Shown one piece after another: positions 32,913 to 42,429 of a stretch of DNA of 64,000 nt (positions are counted from its first letter, which is position 1; every line of letters starts with the position of its first letter). Below the pieces are notes generated by a model. It ran no database searches, had not been told where the DNA came from, and saw only the letters and a list, made by a program, of their open reading frames with translations. This DNA comes from Firmicutes bacterium UBA5201 (GTDB taxonomy: Bacteria; Bacillota; Clostridia; Peptostreptococcales; Acidaminobacteraceae): positions 62,001 through 126,000 of the forward strand of contig DHVT01000017.1 in NCBI GenBank assembly GCA_002412775.1. Reading direction: 5' to 3'. The translations under genes were made by a program, and so were the position numbers.

Positions 32913-33554
32913 ATGATTACGATAGCACTTTCAAAAGGTCGCGTCGCCAAGGCGTTTCTTGAAAAACTTAGAAACCAAGGCGTTCACATCGAACCCGGCA
33001 GTGAAAAAAGTTTGCAGTTCTATGACCTCTCGATGCAACTCAAGTTCATACTGGTCAAAGCGGACGACGTCCCCACTTATGTTCAGACAGCAGTCGCTGA
33101 ACTCGGTGTGGTGGGAAGCGACATACTTAAGGAACATGAATTTGACGGTTACGAACTGCTCGACCTTGAAATCGGCAGTTGCAAACTCTGTCTCGCAGGT
33201 CCTGTCACCCATGCCTATTATGACAAAACGTGGGTCACTGTGGCATCCAAATATCCAAAGACCACAGAGCTGTTTCTAAGAAACTCCGGGAAACTTGGAA
33301 CTGTGATCAAACTGAATGGTTCTGTAGAACTTGGGCCAGTGGTGGGCATAAGCGACGTCATCGTCGATTTGGTGGAAACAGGCCGAACCCTCCGCGACAA
33401 CAACCTGATCGTCATCGAGGAGATCGAGGATGTGTCCACCCGCTTGATCTCCAACCCGGTCGCTTACAAAACAAAATCCAAAGCCATCCATCTTTTGATG
33501 GATCAGCTCAAAAATATTGAGAAGGAGAATATCAATGCTCAGCAAATCCATTGA
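32913..33554 (+). CDS. hisG: ATP phosphoribosyltransferase, short form
   Basis: First enzyme of histidine synthesis, joining ATP and PRPP. At 213 residues it lacks the C-terminal ACT-like regulatory domain, as expected for a HisZ-dependent enzyme. Landmarks: ITIALSKGRVAKAFLEKL, VPTYVQTAVAELGVVGSDIL, RVASKYPKTT-like WVTVASKYPKTTELF, and IKLNGSVELGPVVGISDVIVDLVETGRTL (phosphate loop) in two blocks. It overlaps hisD by 20 bases. Confidence 0.95.
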   Translation: MITIALSKGRVAKAFLEKLRNQGVHIEPGSEKSLQFYDLSMQLKFILVKADDVPTYVQTAVAELGVVGSDILKEHEFDGYELLDLEIGSCKLCLAGPVTHAYYDKTWVTVASKYPKTTELFLRNSGKLGTVIKLNGSVELGPVVGISDVIVDLVETGRTLRDNNLIVIEEIEDVSTRLISNPVAYKTKSKAIHLLMDQLKNIEKENINAQQIH

Positions 33555-34761
33555 AATCGAAGTAAAAGCGATCATAGAAAAAGTGAGACAAGAAGGCGAC
33601 GCCGCATTGATTGAGTATACAAAGCGCTTCGATAGAACTGACATCGAAAGTATTCGATTGCCCCTGGAAAGCATCAGTGATTCAAAGACAGAAGTTTCAG
33701 CAAGCTTTAAAAAGACCATATCCGAGGCTATTGATAATATCACGGCCTACCACGTCAACCAGCTGCCTAAAAACTTTGAAATCACCAGGGACTCAGGTGT
33801 TGTCATGGGACAACGCATCCTTCCACTCAGCAGGGTAGCGCTCTATATTCCAGGAGGTACAGCGATTTATCCTTCTACCGTACTCATGAACGCCATCCCG
33901 GCTCGCATCGCAGGTGTGAAAGAAATCGTGGTCCTCTCCCCTCCAGATTCAAATGGTGAACTGAATCCACATGTGCTCTATGCCTGTCATTTGCTCGGAA
34001 TAACAGAAATTTACCGCATTGGTGGCGCACAAGCGATTGCTGCCGCCTCGTACGGCACTGAATCCATCAAAAAAGTCGACAAGATTGTCGGCCCAGGCAA
34101 TCAATACGTGACCATGGCCAAAAAAATGGTGTTCGGTGACGTTGCCATAGATATGATTGCAGGTCCAAGTGAGATTGCCGTGATTGCAGATTCCACCGCA
34201 TCACCTGCTTTCATTGCCTCAGATCTCATGGCTCAGGCGGAACACGATGCCAATGCCCGTCTTTTCCTGATCACAACGGATGAGAACATTGCAAAAGCAG
34301 TCATTGAAGAGTTGAGAGTTCAATGCCCAAAGATGTCCAGAAGTGACATTATTTCAAAAGTATTGGATCAAAACTTTGAAATCCAGCTGGCTACTACTAT
34401 CGATGAATGCATTACCATTGCCAACTCTATTGCGCCAGAACATCTCGAACTCGCAATCGAGAGTCCTTTCGATTATCTCGATGACGTCATCAACGCCGGT
34501 GCGATATTTCTTGGCCACTACACACCAGAAACACTTGGAGATTATTACGCCGGGACGAACCATACTTTACCTACAAATGGAACCGCCCGGTTCTCATCAC
34601 CACTGGGCGTCTATGATTTCATCAAGAGGCCAAGTTATCTGTATTATACGGCGGAAGCCTTGAAAGCAGTGAGCACCTCGGTTCAGGAGTTTGCTGATAT
34701 CGAGGGTTTGACCGCACATAAAAACGCATTGGAGGTGAGAAATCATGCTGGAAAAAAATGA
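33535..34761 (+). CDS. hisD: Histidinol dehydrogenase
   Basis: Oxidises histidinol to histidine in two NAD-dependent steps with bound zinc. Landmarks: LYIPGGTAIYPSTVLMNAIP, IYRIGGAQAIAAASYGT, IVGPGNQYVTMAKKMVFG, IDMIAGPSEIAVIAD, DLMAQAEHDANARLFLIT and PEHLELAIESPFDYLDDVINAG. The 408 residues are a few shorter than usual because the N terminus is compact. AAGGAG lies 7 bases before this ATG, within the end of hisG; an earlier in-frame start has no such site. It overlaps hisC by 17 bases. Confidence 0.95.
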   Translation: MLSKSIEIEVKAIIEKVRQEGDAALIEYTKRFDRTDIESIRLPLESISDSKTEVSASFKKTISEAIDNITAYHVNQLPKNFEITRDSGVVMGQRILPLSRVALYIPGGTAIYPSTVLMNAIPARIAGVKEIVVLSPPDSNGELNPHVLYACHLLGITEIYRIGGAQAIAAASYGTESIKKVDKIVGPGNQYVTMAKKMVFGDVAIDMIAGPSEIAVIADSTASPAFIASDLMAQAEHDANARLFLITTDENIAKAVIEELRVQCPKMSRSDIISKVLDQNFEIQLATTIDECITIANSIAPEHLELAIESPFDYLDDVINAGAIFLGHYTPETLGDYYAGTNHTLPTNGTARFSSPLGVYDFIKRPSYLYYTAEALKAVSTSVQEFADIEGLTAHKNALEVRNHAGKK

Positions 34762-35725
34762 AAATCCCTATCCCGCCCAAATCGATTGGAACAAATGTCT
34801 TTCAAATGTAAATCTGAACCGCTACCCTGATTCGGCATATTTCGAATTGAAAGCAAAATTGGCTGAAACTTTCGGAGTGGAAAGCTCACAGCTCAGTTTG
34901 GGCAACGGGTCTGATGAAGTGCTTCAGACTGCGATTTTCGCTCTGGTTTCATCCAACGACAGTGTTGTCAGCTTCTCGCCAACATTCAGCGAATACAAAC
35001 GGATCTGTGACTTGAGAGGTTCAAAATACGATGAAATTGAGCTGGATTCTCCTTTTATTCCCGATATGGATCAACTTAATGAATTTGTGAAGGCTTCCGC
35101 TCCTAGGCTCATCATCTTATGCAATCCCAACAACCCTACAGGTCAGGTCATCAGCAAGGCAAAGATAGTCGATCTGCTCGAATCGACAGATGCTTATGTC
35201 ATAGTGGATGAAGCTTATATTGATTTCGGTGGAGAATCCCTTCTGCCATACATCAACCAATACAAACATCTTGTCGTTCTTAGGACGTTTTCCAAAGGTT
35301 ACGGTCTTGCAGCCTTACGTTTCGGTTTTGCGATTGCGGACCCGACAACAATAGAGCTGATCGAATCCAAAAGAGCACCATACAACATCAACCAGTTCAC
35401 AGTCGCCGCAGTACTTGATGTCCTTGACAATCTCGCTCCTGTATTGCGAAACATCAAAACAATCACATCAGACAGAGAATTTGTACAAAACGAGCTCACA
35501 AAACTGAGAATTCCATACATCCAATCCAGCGGCAACTTCATACTTTTCAGTCCGTTTGACATTTCAAGACTGAAAAAGCATTTGTCGGAAGCGACATTTA
35601 CATTGAGATTTTTTGATGACAACATTCTCGGATCGTTTGTCAGGTTCAGCATAGGAACAAAGCAACAAAATGATGAGTTGCTGGGAATGCTCAAAGAAAG
35701 TTCAGAAGGGAGATTCAATGATTGA
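34745..35725 (+). CDS. hisC: Histidinol-phosphate aminotransferase (short N terminus)
   Basis: PLP-dependent aminotransferase of 326 residues. Landmarks: LGNGSDEVLQTAIFALV, CNPNNPTGQVISKAKIV, YVIVDEAYIDFGG and LRTFSKGYGLAALRFGFAIAD with the PLP lysine in FSKGYG. Family members usually have about 350-360 residues; this one starts at LEKNENPYPAQIDWNKC, missing roughly 20-30 residues before the conserved NENPYG region. The overlap with hisD leaves no room for a longer version unless a non-canonical start is used. AAGGAGG precedes its partner start. Overlaps hisB slightly (8 bases). Confidence 0.93.
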   Translation: MLEKNENPYPAQIDWNKCLSNVNLNRYPDSAYFELKAKLAETFGVESSQLSLGNGSDEVLQTAIFALVSSNDSVVSFSPTFSEYKRICDLRGSKYDEIELDSPFIPDMDQLNEFVKASAPRLIILCNPNNPTGQVISKAKIVDLLESTDAYVIVDEAYIDFGGESLLPYINQYKHLVVLRTFSKGYGLAALRFGFAIADPTTIELIESKRAPYNINQFTVAAVLDVLDNLAPVLRNIKTITSDREFVQNELTKLRIPYIQSSGNFILFSPFDISRLKKHLSEATFTLRFFDDNILGSFVRFSIGTKQQNDELLGMLKESSEGRFND

Positions 35726-36311
35726 ATTCACACGAAAGACAAAAGAGACAACTATTGAACTCATATTTGATCCCTATGGTTCAGGTATAAGCGATATTGA
35801 GACCGGTATCGGATTCTTTGATCATATGCTTACCACTTTTGCATTTTATGCCAATATCAATTTGACCATAAAAGCGACCGGAGACCTGCATGTCGACACA
35901 CATCACACAGCAGAGGATGTCGGCATAGTATTAGGCAATGCAATCCATGCATTCATGAAGTCAATGCCATCTGTGGAACGTTTCGGCAATGCCACGATAC
36001 CAATGGATGAAGCCCTTGTCAGGTCTGTCATGGATCTTGGTGGACGTCGATATCTGAAATGCGACCTGCCAAGACTCAGTGAACGCCTGGGGACATTCGA
36101 AAGCGATTCCATAATGCCTTTCTTGGATGCATTCTCCAGCAATGCCTGGATGACGCTTCACATCAACGTGCTTGAAGGTTCCAATTCTCATCATATCGTC
36201 GAAGCACTCTTCAAAAGCCTGGGCAGATCACTAAAAATGGCTTTAACGCCCAACAATAGCGCGATTGCCTCCATTAAGGGCAATCCTGAAATAAGAGGAG
36301 GCGCATTATGA
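35718..36311 (+). CDS. hisB: Imidazoleglycerol-phosphate dehydratase
   Basis: A 197-residue manganese enzyme of the short, single-function type (no histidinol phosphatase fusion). Landmarks: GIGFFDHMLTTFAFYANINL, GDLHVDTHHTAEDVGIVLG, RFGNATIPMDEALVRSVMDLGGR and EGSNSHHIVEALFKSLGRSL. Two half-domain repeats carry the His metal ligands. GGGAG lies 7 bases before the ATG. A separate histidinol phosphatase must exist elsewhere. Confidence 0.96.
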   Translation: MIEFTRKTKETTIELIFDPYGSGISDIETGIGFFDHMLTTFAFYANINLTIKATGDLHVDTHHTAEDVGIVLGNAIHAFMKSMPSVERFGNATIPMDEALVRSVMDLGGRRYLKCDLPRLSERLGTFESDSIMPFLDAFSSNAWMTLHINVLEGSNSHHIVEALFKSLGRSLKMALTPNNSAIASIKGNPEIRGGAL

Positions 36312-36946
36312 ATTTTTTGATCGATTATGGCACCGGAAATCTGCATAGCGTCAAAGCCGCATTTCTAAGAATCGGAATGTCATTGACCCTATCCAGTGAT
36401 CCAAGTGAAATAGATTCCGCAGATTTTGTCATCTTACCCGGTGTGGGTGCTTTTGGTGATGCCATGGAAAGGTTGAATGAAACCGGTATCGCTTCGGCAC
36501 TGAAAAAACGATTCTACGATGGCAAGCCACTTCTTGGCATTTGTCTGGGCATGCAACTTTTATTTGACAGTTCTGATGAAGCGCCTGGTATGGCAGGTCT
36601 CGGATTGATCAAAGGCCACTTTGAAAAGCTCAGTCCGAAACCCGATGCACTAAAAATCCCCCACATGGGATGGAATACTCTAGATGAAGCTGGAAACACC
36701 AGTCTGAATTATGATGGCAATTGGGCATACTTTGTCCATTCCTACGCCCTTGCATCATCAGAACCAGGTGTCATTTTGTATACTACACAGTATGGTGAAG
36801 CCATTCCAGCGGTTGTTCGAAAAAACAATGCGGCAGGTTTTCAGTTTCACCCGGAAAAAAGTGGCCGAATCGGAGAAAAAATGCTTGATGCAATGATCAA
36901 AGACTTGCTAAAAGGAGGAACAGATGGAACTATATCCAGCGATTGA
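36308..36946 (+). CDS. hisH: Imidazole glycerol phosphate synthase, glutaminase subunit
   Basis: Supplies ammonia from glutamine to HisF. Landmarks: DYGTGNLHSVKAAFLRIG, VILPGVGAFGDAMERL, PLLGICLGMQLLFDSSDE (nucleophile Cys) and GFQFHPEKSGRIG with the catalytic His-Glu. 212 residues, normal. The start overlaps the hisB stop by 4 bases. Works as a 1:1 complex with HisF. Confidence 0.95.
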   Translation: MNFLIDYGTGNLHSVKAAFLRIGMSLTLSSDPSEIDSADFVILPGVGAFGDAMERLNETGIASALKKRFYDGKPLLGICLGMQLLFDSSDEAPGMAGLGLIKGHFEKLSPKPDALKIPHMGWNTLDEAGNTSLNYDGNWAYFVHSYALASSEPGVILYTTQYGEAIPAVVRKNNAAGFQFHPEKSGRIGEKMLDAMIKDLLKGGTDGTISSD

Positions 36947-37640
36947 TTTACTGGACGGATCGTGCGTCCGTCTTACAAAAGGGGACTTTGATACCATAAA
37001 GGTGTATTCAGAAGATCCTCTCGCGCTCGCCAAACAATTCGAATCCCAAGGTGCAAGGAGATTGCACATCGTCAACCTCAACGGAGCTCGCGGCATATCG
37101 GACCCTATTGATGAATTGCTTTGCAGAATCAGAAACGAAGTGGACATCCCCATCCAAATCGGAGGCGGCATCCGCTCCATCGATACTGCTCTTTCCTATC
37201 TGAATATGGGTTTTGAAATCGTTCTTGGCAGTTGGCTTCTCGAATCTGCTGAGATCATAACGGACTTGGTCAAAGCTTTCCCTGACCGAATCATTGCCTC
37301 CATCGATTGTAAAGATGGGATCATGGCCACTGAAGGTTGGCAAAACTCCTCAGGAATCAAAAGTGACGACATGATCCGATTGATCCTTTCCATGGGCATC
37401 AAAAGAATGGTCTATACCGATATTGACACTGACGGCATGTTTACCGGGCCCAATTACAACGCACTCGAAAAAATAACAGACTCATTTGATGTGGAACTGA
37501 TCGCATCAGGGGGTGTCGGTTCACTAGAAGATCTGAAAACGCTCAAATCCATGAACGTATACGGATGCATAGTCGGCAAAGCGCTCTATGAAGAGCGGTT
37601 CTCACTTGATGAGGCACTGGAGGTCACTTATGCTCGCTAA
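36924..37640 (+). CDS. hisA: ProFAR isomerase
   Basis: Amadori isomerase on a TIM barrel, 238 residues. Landmarks: LYPAIDLLDGSCVRLTKGDF with the catalytic Asp, GGGIRSIDTALSYLNMGFEIV, SIDCKDGIMATEGW, YTDIDTDGMFTGPNY (second catalytic Asp) and ELIASGGVGSLEDL. It begins 23 bases inside hisH with an AGGAGG site, and ends 11 bases inside hisF. Confidence 0.96.
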   Translation: MELYPAIDLLDGSCVRLTKGDFDTIKVYSEDPLALAKQFESQGARRLHIVNLNGARGISDPIDELLCRIRNEVDIPIQIGGGIRSIDTALSYLNMGFEIVLGSWLLESAEIITDLVKAFPDRIIASIDCKDGIMATEGWQNSSGIKSDDMIRLILSMGIKRMVYTDIDTDGMFTGPNYNALEKITDSFDVELIASGGVGSLEDLKTLKSMNVYGCIVGKALYEERFSLDEALEVTYAR

Positions 37641-38391
37641 ACGCATCATTCCCTGCCTTGATGTCCATGATGGCAACGTGGTGAAAGGCGTGAAATTTCA
37701 AAACATCTCATCCATTGGAGATCCTGTCGAACTGGCAATGCGGTATTGCAGTGAAGGCGCTGACGAGCTGGTATTCTATGACATCTCCGCGTCTTATGAA
37801 AACAGAAAAGCCATTCTCAGTGTGATTGAAAAAACTGCAAGAAATATCAATATTCCTCTCACGGTAGGCGGTGGCGTCAACACCGTTGAAGATTTCTACA
37901 GTCTACTGTCCGCAGGGGCAGACAAGGTTTCCATCAATTCCGGCGCCATAAGGAATCCGAAAACAATTGCCGCAGCCGCCAAACGTTTTGGCAATCAATG
38001 TGTGGTCCTATCAATGGACGTCAAAAAAACCCGAGATGGCAAATGGATGGTCTTCTCCATGGGAGGAAGAGAAAGCACACTCATGGATGCCATCGAATGG
38101 GCAAAAAAGGGTGAATCGCTCGGTGCTGGCGAAATTGTCATCAACAGTATTGACCGCGACGGCGTTTACAGTGGATATGATCTTGAAATCACTTCCGCTA
38201 TATCAAAAGTAGTCGGCATTCCTGTCATCGCCTCTGGTGGTGCGGGCGAAGCCAATCACTTTGCGGATGCCTTGACCATCGGAGGTGCCGATGGCGCACT
38301 GGCCGCATCACTATTTCACAGGAATCAATTGAACATCGGCGCTCTCAAAAGGATGCTCGCATCCTGTGGAATCCCAATCAGACTCGTATAA
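37630..38391 (+). CDS. hisF: Imidazole glycerol phosphate synthase, cyclase subunit
   Basis: Forms the imidazole ring with ammonia from HisH; TIM barrel of 253 residues. Landmarks: AKRIIPCLDVHDGNVVKGV, DELVFYDISASYENR, LTVGGGVNTVEDFYSLLSAGADKVSIN, VVLSMDVKKT, GEIVINSIDRDGVYSGYD and VIASGGAGEANHFADAL. The ATG was chosen because GGAGGTC lies 7 bases upstream inside hisA; an earlier in-frame ATG has no site. Confidence 0.97.
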   Translation: MLAKRIIPCLDVHDGNVVKGVKFQNISSIGDPVELAMRYCSEGADELVFYDISASYENRKAILSVIEKTARNINIPLTVGGGVNTVEDFYSLLSAGADKVSINSGAIRNPKTIAAAAKRFGNQCVVLSMDVKKTRDGKWMVFSMGGRESTLMDAIEWAKKGESLGAGEIVINSIDRDGVYSGYDLEITSAISKVVGIPVIASGGAGEANHFADALTIGGADGALAASLFHRNQLNIGALKRMLASCGIPIRLV

Positions 38392-38402
38392 GGAGATTTT
38401 TC

Positions 38403-39020
38403 ATGACAACTCAAATCAATTTTGATCCATCGGGGTTGATCCCCGTTATAGTCCAGAACTCAGTGACCGGAGATGTCCTCATGCTCGGATATATGAATGG
38501 TGAAGCTCTGGAAATCACGAAATCGACAGGTTGGGTCACGTTTTATTCCAGAAAAAGACAAAAACTTTGGCAAAAAGGTGAAACTTCAGGCAATCGACTC
38601 AAAGTAAACACAATCCAATCTGATTGTGACAATGACACACTGTTGATTCTCGCAACCCCATTGGGTCCAACTTGTCACACTGGCCATGCGACTTGCTTTT
38701 TTTCACCACCAATCCTAACGAATGATCCACTTTCTTCATTATATAACACTTTATTCTCACTGGAAGCGACTATAGCCCAACGAAGAAATTCGGATTCAAC
38801 GGGTTCCTATACAAAATATCTATTCGATTCAGGCATTGATAAAATACTTAAAAAAGTCGGTGAAGAAGCATCAGAGGTCATCATTGCCTCAAAGAACAGT
38901 GAGGCAGATCCTTTGATCGATGAAGTCAGTGACCTGCTTTACCATTTGACCGTTCTCCTCTCAGAAAAAAACATTTCAATCGCCACAGTTCTAGAGCGTT
39001 TGAGAAGCAGAGAAAAATAG
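38403..39020 (+). CDS. hisI: Bifunctional PRA-CH hydrolase / PRA-PH pyrophosphohydrolase
   Basis: HisIE fusion catalysing two early steps. The HisI half (about residues 1-105) has MLGYMNGEALEITKSTGWVTFYSR, LWQKGETSGNRLKV and the zinc ligands in SDCDNDTLLI and GPTCHTGHATCFF. The HisE half (about 110-205) has SLYNTLFSLEATIAQRR and KILKKVGEEASEVIIASKN with the MazG-like EExxE pattern, then DEVSDLLYHLTVLL. 205 residues is usual for the fusion. AAGGAG lies 8 bases before the ATG. Last gene of the operon. Confidence 0.96.
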   Translation: MTTQINFDPSGLIPVIVQNSVTGDVLMLGYMNGEALEITKSTGWVTFYSRKRQKLWQKGETSGNRLKVNTIQSDCDNDTLLILATPLGPTCHTGHATCFFSPPILTNDPLSSLYNTLFSLEATIAQRRNSDSTGSYTKYLFDSGIDKILKKVGEEASEVIIASKNSEADPLIDEVSDLLYHLTVLLSEKNISIATVLERLRSREK

Positions 39021-39033
39021 TGGCTCTTGGCAG

Positions 39034-39062
39034 TTGAATTAATGTTTGATTCGTTATAATAT
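39034..39062 (+). promoter_or_regulatory. Promoter for the sensor kinase operon
   Basis: TTGAAT (39034-39039), 17 bases, then TAATAT (39057-39062), about 30 bases before the kinase start codon. Close to consensus in the -10 box. Confidence 0.6.
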
Positions 39063-39094
39063 AAGACTATTAGATTCATCATGAGGAGCCATTA

Positions 39095-41083
39095 ATGAAG
39101 AGAAAAATAACTCTACTGACCATTTCCTTGTTACTATTTGTCTTATTTATCTTTAACGCCTATATAAAAGCCAACTTTAATATGAACTTTTTCCAATATT
39201 TTTTCTCATCACACGAACTGACCAACGACGACCGGAATTATTTGTCAGAACACGGTCCTATCATTTATGCTTCTGACAACAACTCACCGCCTCTACGTTT
39301 TTATGATAAGACGACAGGCCAATACAAGGGCATAGTCATTGATTATCTTCAAGCACTTTCCATCGAGCTGGGAACAGAAATCCATTTTGTGCCCATGGTT
39401 TGGGAAGATGCACTCAAAGCGCTTCAAAATGGGGACAGCGACATATGTGACATGTACCCTTCCAAAGCAAGATCTGAAATTTTCCTTTTTTCTGATCCGG
39501 TTTACAATCAAAGAGGGATCATTCTAGTGAATGTCAATGACCGATCTATCGGAAGTGTTGTTGATTTAAAAGGCAAAACCGTCGCAGTCCAAAGTGGCGA
39601 CTATGTCCATGAATATTTGAAAAATACAATCAGTGGCGTCAATTACGTTTTTACGAAAGATTACGAAGAAAGCCTCAATCTGTTGATGGAAGGAAGCGTT
39701 GAAGCCTTGGTGGGCGATGAACCTGTAATCAGTTATTTCCTAGGCATCTATGACGTCGCCGATCGTTTCGAAATAGTCGACAAGCCGCTCTATGAACTGC
39801 CATCGGTACTCAGCCTATCTCTTGAGGACAAGCGTTTACAAGGCATCATCAATAAAGGCATCTATGCCTTGACCGAAAAGAACACCATCAATAAAATCCA
39901 ACAGAAGTGGTTCGGTATTTCCACACCCATTGGAAACAACACTCAAAATTTGAAAATAACTCTCATTTTTGTCGCATCATTATCACTGATTACTCTCATT
40001 GTCATTTTGATCATCTTTTGGAATCTTGAACTGAAAAAGGCTGTGGAAGCACAAACTAAGGCGTTGATCGCCAGCAAAAACAACCTTCAAACGATCATTG
40101 ACAGCCTTCATCACCTTATTGTCGTGGTTTCCAACGATTTGCAGGTACTCACTGCAAACAATCTTTTTTACGAGTTCTTCAAAGTGAATCCTTTGGCAGA
40201 ATCCACTTATCTGGATTCAGTGATGCCAGGAATTACCGAAACAGTCAAATGGCATTTGCTCAGCTCAAGGGAAGCACTGGAACAAATTGTCAAAGGCAGG
40301 ACTTATCGGCTCACACCCTATCTGATACAATATGAAGAATACACCAACGCCTCCACATTGATTATGATCGAGGATGTCACCGACAGGAAAATCAATGAGG
40401 CCAGAATGCTTCAGGACAACAAAATGGCTGCTGTCGGTCAACTTGCGACCGGTGTGGCACACGAAATCAGGAACCCACTTGGTCTGATCCGCAACTACGC
40501 TTTTATTCTCAAACGATCCCATGGCGATTCCGGGATGCTCGCAAAATCACTGGAAGTCATTGAAGAATCCGTTGACAAGGCATCTTCCATCATAGATAAT
40601 CTATTGAATTTTTCGCGTTTGTCTGACGATGCGATCACAACTGTTCCTTTAAAAGAGTTTGTTGAAAATGTTGTCGAACTGAATGAAAAACTTATGCACC
40701 AAAATAGGCTCAAGTGTCAGCTGGTACTGGAAGAAGTGACCATCAACACCCATGAGGAGTCATTGAAGCACATCCTCATCAATCTTATGAACAATGCCAT
40801 CGATGCCATGCCAAAAGGTGGTCAATTGACCATTTGGCTCAATAAAACATCTGATGGCCCTGCAATTCATGTCATTGATCGGGGTATGGGGATGTCCCGT
40901 GAAGTCCTCGATAAACTATTCGAACCCTTCTTCACCACAAAAAAAGTCGGTGAAGGTACCGGCCTCGGACTATATATCGTTTACAACGAACTGAAGAAAA
41001 TGAACGGTTCCATAGAAGTCATATCGAAAGTGGATGTTGGAACAACATTTAAAATCAAATTCAAGAAAGATTATGAGGTTTAA
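39095..41083 (+). CDS. Sensor histidine kinase with extracellular solute-binding domain
   Basis: A 662-residue kinase. Order: membrane helix (about residues 8-26), an extracytoplasmic SBP_bac_3-type ligand-binding domain (about 45-275; LSEHGPIIYASDNNSPPLRF and VAVQSGDYVHEYLK), membrane helix (about 288-308), a PAS domain (about 325-440), then HisKA with H-box VAHEIRNPLGLIRNYAF, N-box ILINLMNNAIDAMPKGGQ, G1 HVIDRGMGMS and G2 GEGTGLGLYIVY. The binding domain type binds polar amino acids or opines in transporters; here it is fused as the sensor. It sits 2 bases before the NtrC-type regulator, with which it should form a two-component pair. Confidence 0.93.
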   Translation: MKRKITLLTISLLLFVLFIFNAYIKANFNMNFFQYFFSSHELTNDDRNYLSEHGPIIYASDNNSPPLRFYDKTTGQYKGIVIDYLQALSIELGTEIHFVPMVWEDALKALQNGDSDICDMYPSKARSEIFLFSDPVYNQRGIILVNVNDRSIGSVVDLKGKTVAVQSGDYVHEYLKNTISGVNYVFTKDYEESLNLLMEGSVEALVGDEPVISYFLGIYDVADRFEIVDKPLYELPSVLSLSLEDKRLQGIINKGIYALTEKNTINKIQQKWFGISTPIGNNTQNLKITLIFVASLSLITLIVILIIFWNLELKKAVEAQTKALIASKNNLQTIIDSLHHLIVVVSNDLQVLTANNLFYEFFKVNPLAESTYLDSVMPGITETVKWHLLSSREALEQIVKGRTYRLTPYLIQYEEYTNASTLIMIEDVTDRKINEARMLQDNKMAAVGQLATGVAHEIRNPLGLIRNYAFILKRSHGDSGMLAKSLEVIEESVDKASSIIDNLLNFSRLSDDAITTVPLKEFVENVVELNEKLMHQNRLKCQLVLEEVTINTHEESLKHILINLMNNAIDAMPKGGQLTIWLNKTSDGPAIHVIDRGMGMSREVLDKLFEPFFTTKKVGEGTGLGLYIVYNELKKMNGSIEVISKVDVGTTFKIKFKKDYEV

Positions 41084-41085
41084 AA

Positions 41086-42429
41086 ATGCAAAACTCCGCT
41101 TTTAAAATATTGATAGTCGACGATGAACAACATTATTGCGATGTGCTCAAACTAATTCTTGAAAGCGAGAAATACGACGTCAATACTACCACGAGTTCTT
41201 CACGTGCCCTTGAAATGTTGGATGACCAAAGCTATGATTTGATTCTAAGCGACTTTTTCATGCAGGATATGGATGGTTTTGAACTGCTCAAAAAAATCAA
41301 ATCCAATCATACGGACACCGAAGTGATCATCATCACTGGCTATGGCAGTATAAAGAACGCAGTGGATGCCATGCGAAGAGGTGCGTTTTCATACTATATC
41401 AAATCGCATGATCCGCAAGAGCTCCTGTTTGAAGTGGCCAAAGTCAAGCATATCGCGGAGTTGACGCTGAAGATCAACCAGCCTGCGGCCAAAGGCCAAT
41501 ATCTGATGATGTCCAAAAATCCCAAAATGAAAAAAATAATAGAACTGATTGATAAAATTGCCCCAAGCAATGCCAACGTCCTTTTACTTGGTGAATCCGG
41601 TGTCGGTAAAGAAGCTTTTGCCGCATACATTCATGAAAAATCACAACGCTTCGATAAGAACTTCATTCCTGTCAATTGCCATGCGTACTCTAAAACGTTG
41701 CTGGAATCCGAGCTGTTTGGACATGAAAAAGGTGCATTCACAGGTGCCAATGAAACGAGGATCGGAAAATTCGAAGCTTCTGAAGGAGGCACCCTGTTCC
41801 TCGACGAGATCGGTGACGCCACACTGGATATGCAAGTGAAAATGCTGCGAGTCCTCGATACACGATCCATCGAACGCATTGGTTCAAACAGACTGATCAA
41901 TGTCGATTTCAGACTTATTTGCGCTACCAACCGCAACCTGAAGGAAATGATTCAATCGGGCTCATTCCGAGAGGATTTCTATTATAGGATCAGTACTTTT
42001 GCTCTTGAAATTCCTCCACTGAGGGAACGTCGTGAGGATATCGGACAAATGGTGCATTTTTTCATGTCGAAGCTTGCCAACGATATGAAGAAGACCATCA
42101 AAGGGATTGATGACGACTTGATGGATTATCTGCTCCATTATGATTATCCGGGGAACATCCGAGAATTGAAGAACATGGTGGAACGCCTGATTGTGCTATC
42201 TTCGGACGGCATTTTGAGAAAATCCGATCTCCAGGCGGATTTCAACCAAAAGAATATCCTCCAGATCCAATCGCTGAAGGAATTCAGAAACCAAACGGAA
42301 AAACTTTATATTCAACGTATACTGAAACATACCGAAGGTCATCTGACTCAAGCCTCAGATATTCTTGGAATTACCAGACGTCAACTATTCAACAAAATGC
42401 AGGAGCTTAATATCGATAACGAGAAATAA
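41086..42429 (+). CDS. NtrC-family sigma54-dependent response regulator
   Basis: A 447-residue activator. Receiver (about residues 6-120) with phospho-acceptor Asp in LILSDFFMQDMDGFEL. AAA+ domain (about 140-370) with Walker A GESGVGKEAFA, GAFTGA loop ELFGHEKGAFTGANETRI, Walker B GGTLFLDEIGD and RIDFRL/sensor-type region INVDFRLICATNRNL. C-terminal Fis-type helix-turn-helix with LTQASDILGITRRQLFNKMQ. Second gene of the operon with the sensor kinase; stop codon lies in the stem of its terminator. Its obvious target is the sigma54 promoter 80 bases downstream. Confidence 0.95.
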   Translation: MQNSAFKILIVDDEQHYCDVLKLILESEKYDVNTTTSSSRALEMLDDQSYDLILSDFFMQDMDGFELLKKIKSNHTDTEVIIITGYGSIKNAVDAMRRGAFSYYIKSHDPQELLFEVAKVKHIAELTLKINQPAAKGQYLMMSKNPKMKKIIELIDKIAPSNANVLLLGESGVGKEAFAAYIHEKSQRFDKNFIPVNCHAYSKTLLESELFGHEKGAFTGANETRIGKFEASEGGTLFLDEIGDATLDMQVKMLRVLDTRSIERIGSNRLINVDFRLICATNRNLKEMIQSGSFREDFYYRISTFALEIPPLRERREDIGQMVHFFMSKLANDMKKTIKGIDDDLMDYLLHYDYPGNIRELKNMVERLIVLSSDGILRKSDLQADFNQKNILQIQSLKEFRNQTEKLYIQRILKHTEGHLTQASDILGITRRQLFNKMQELNIDNEK

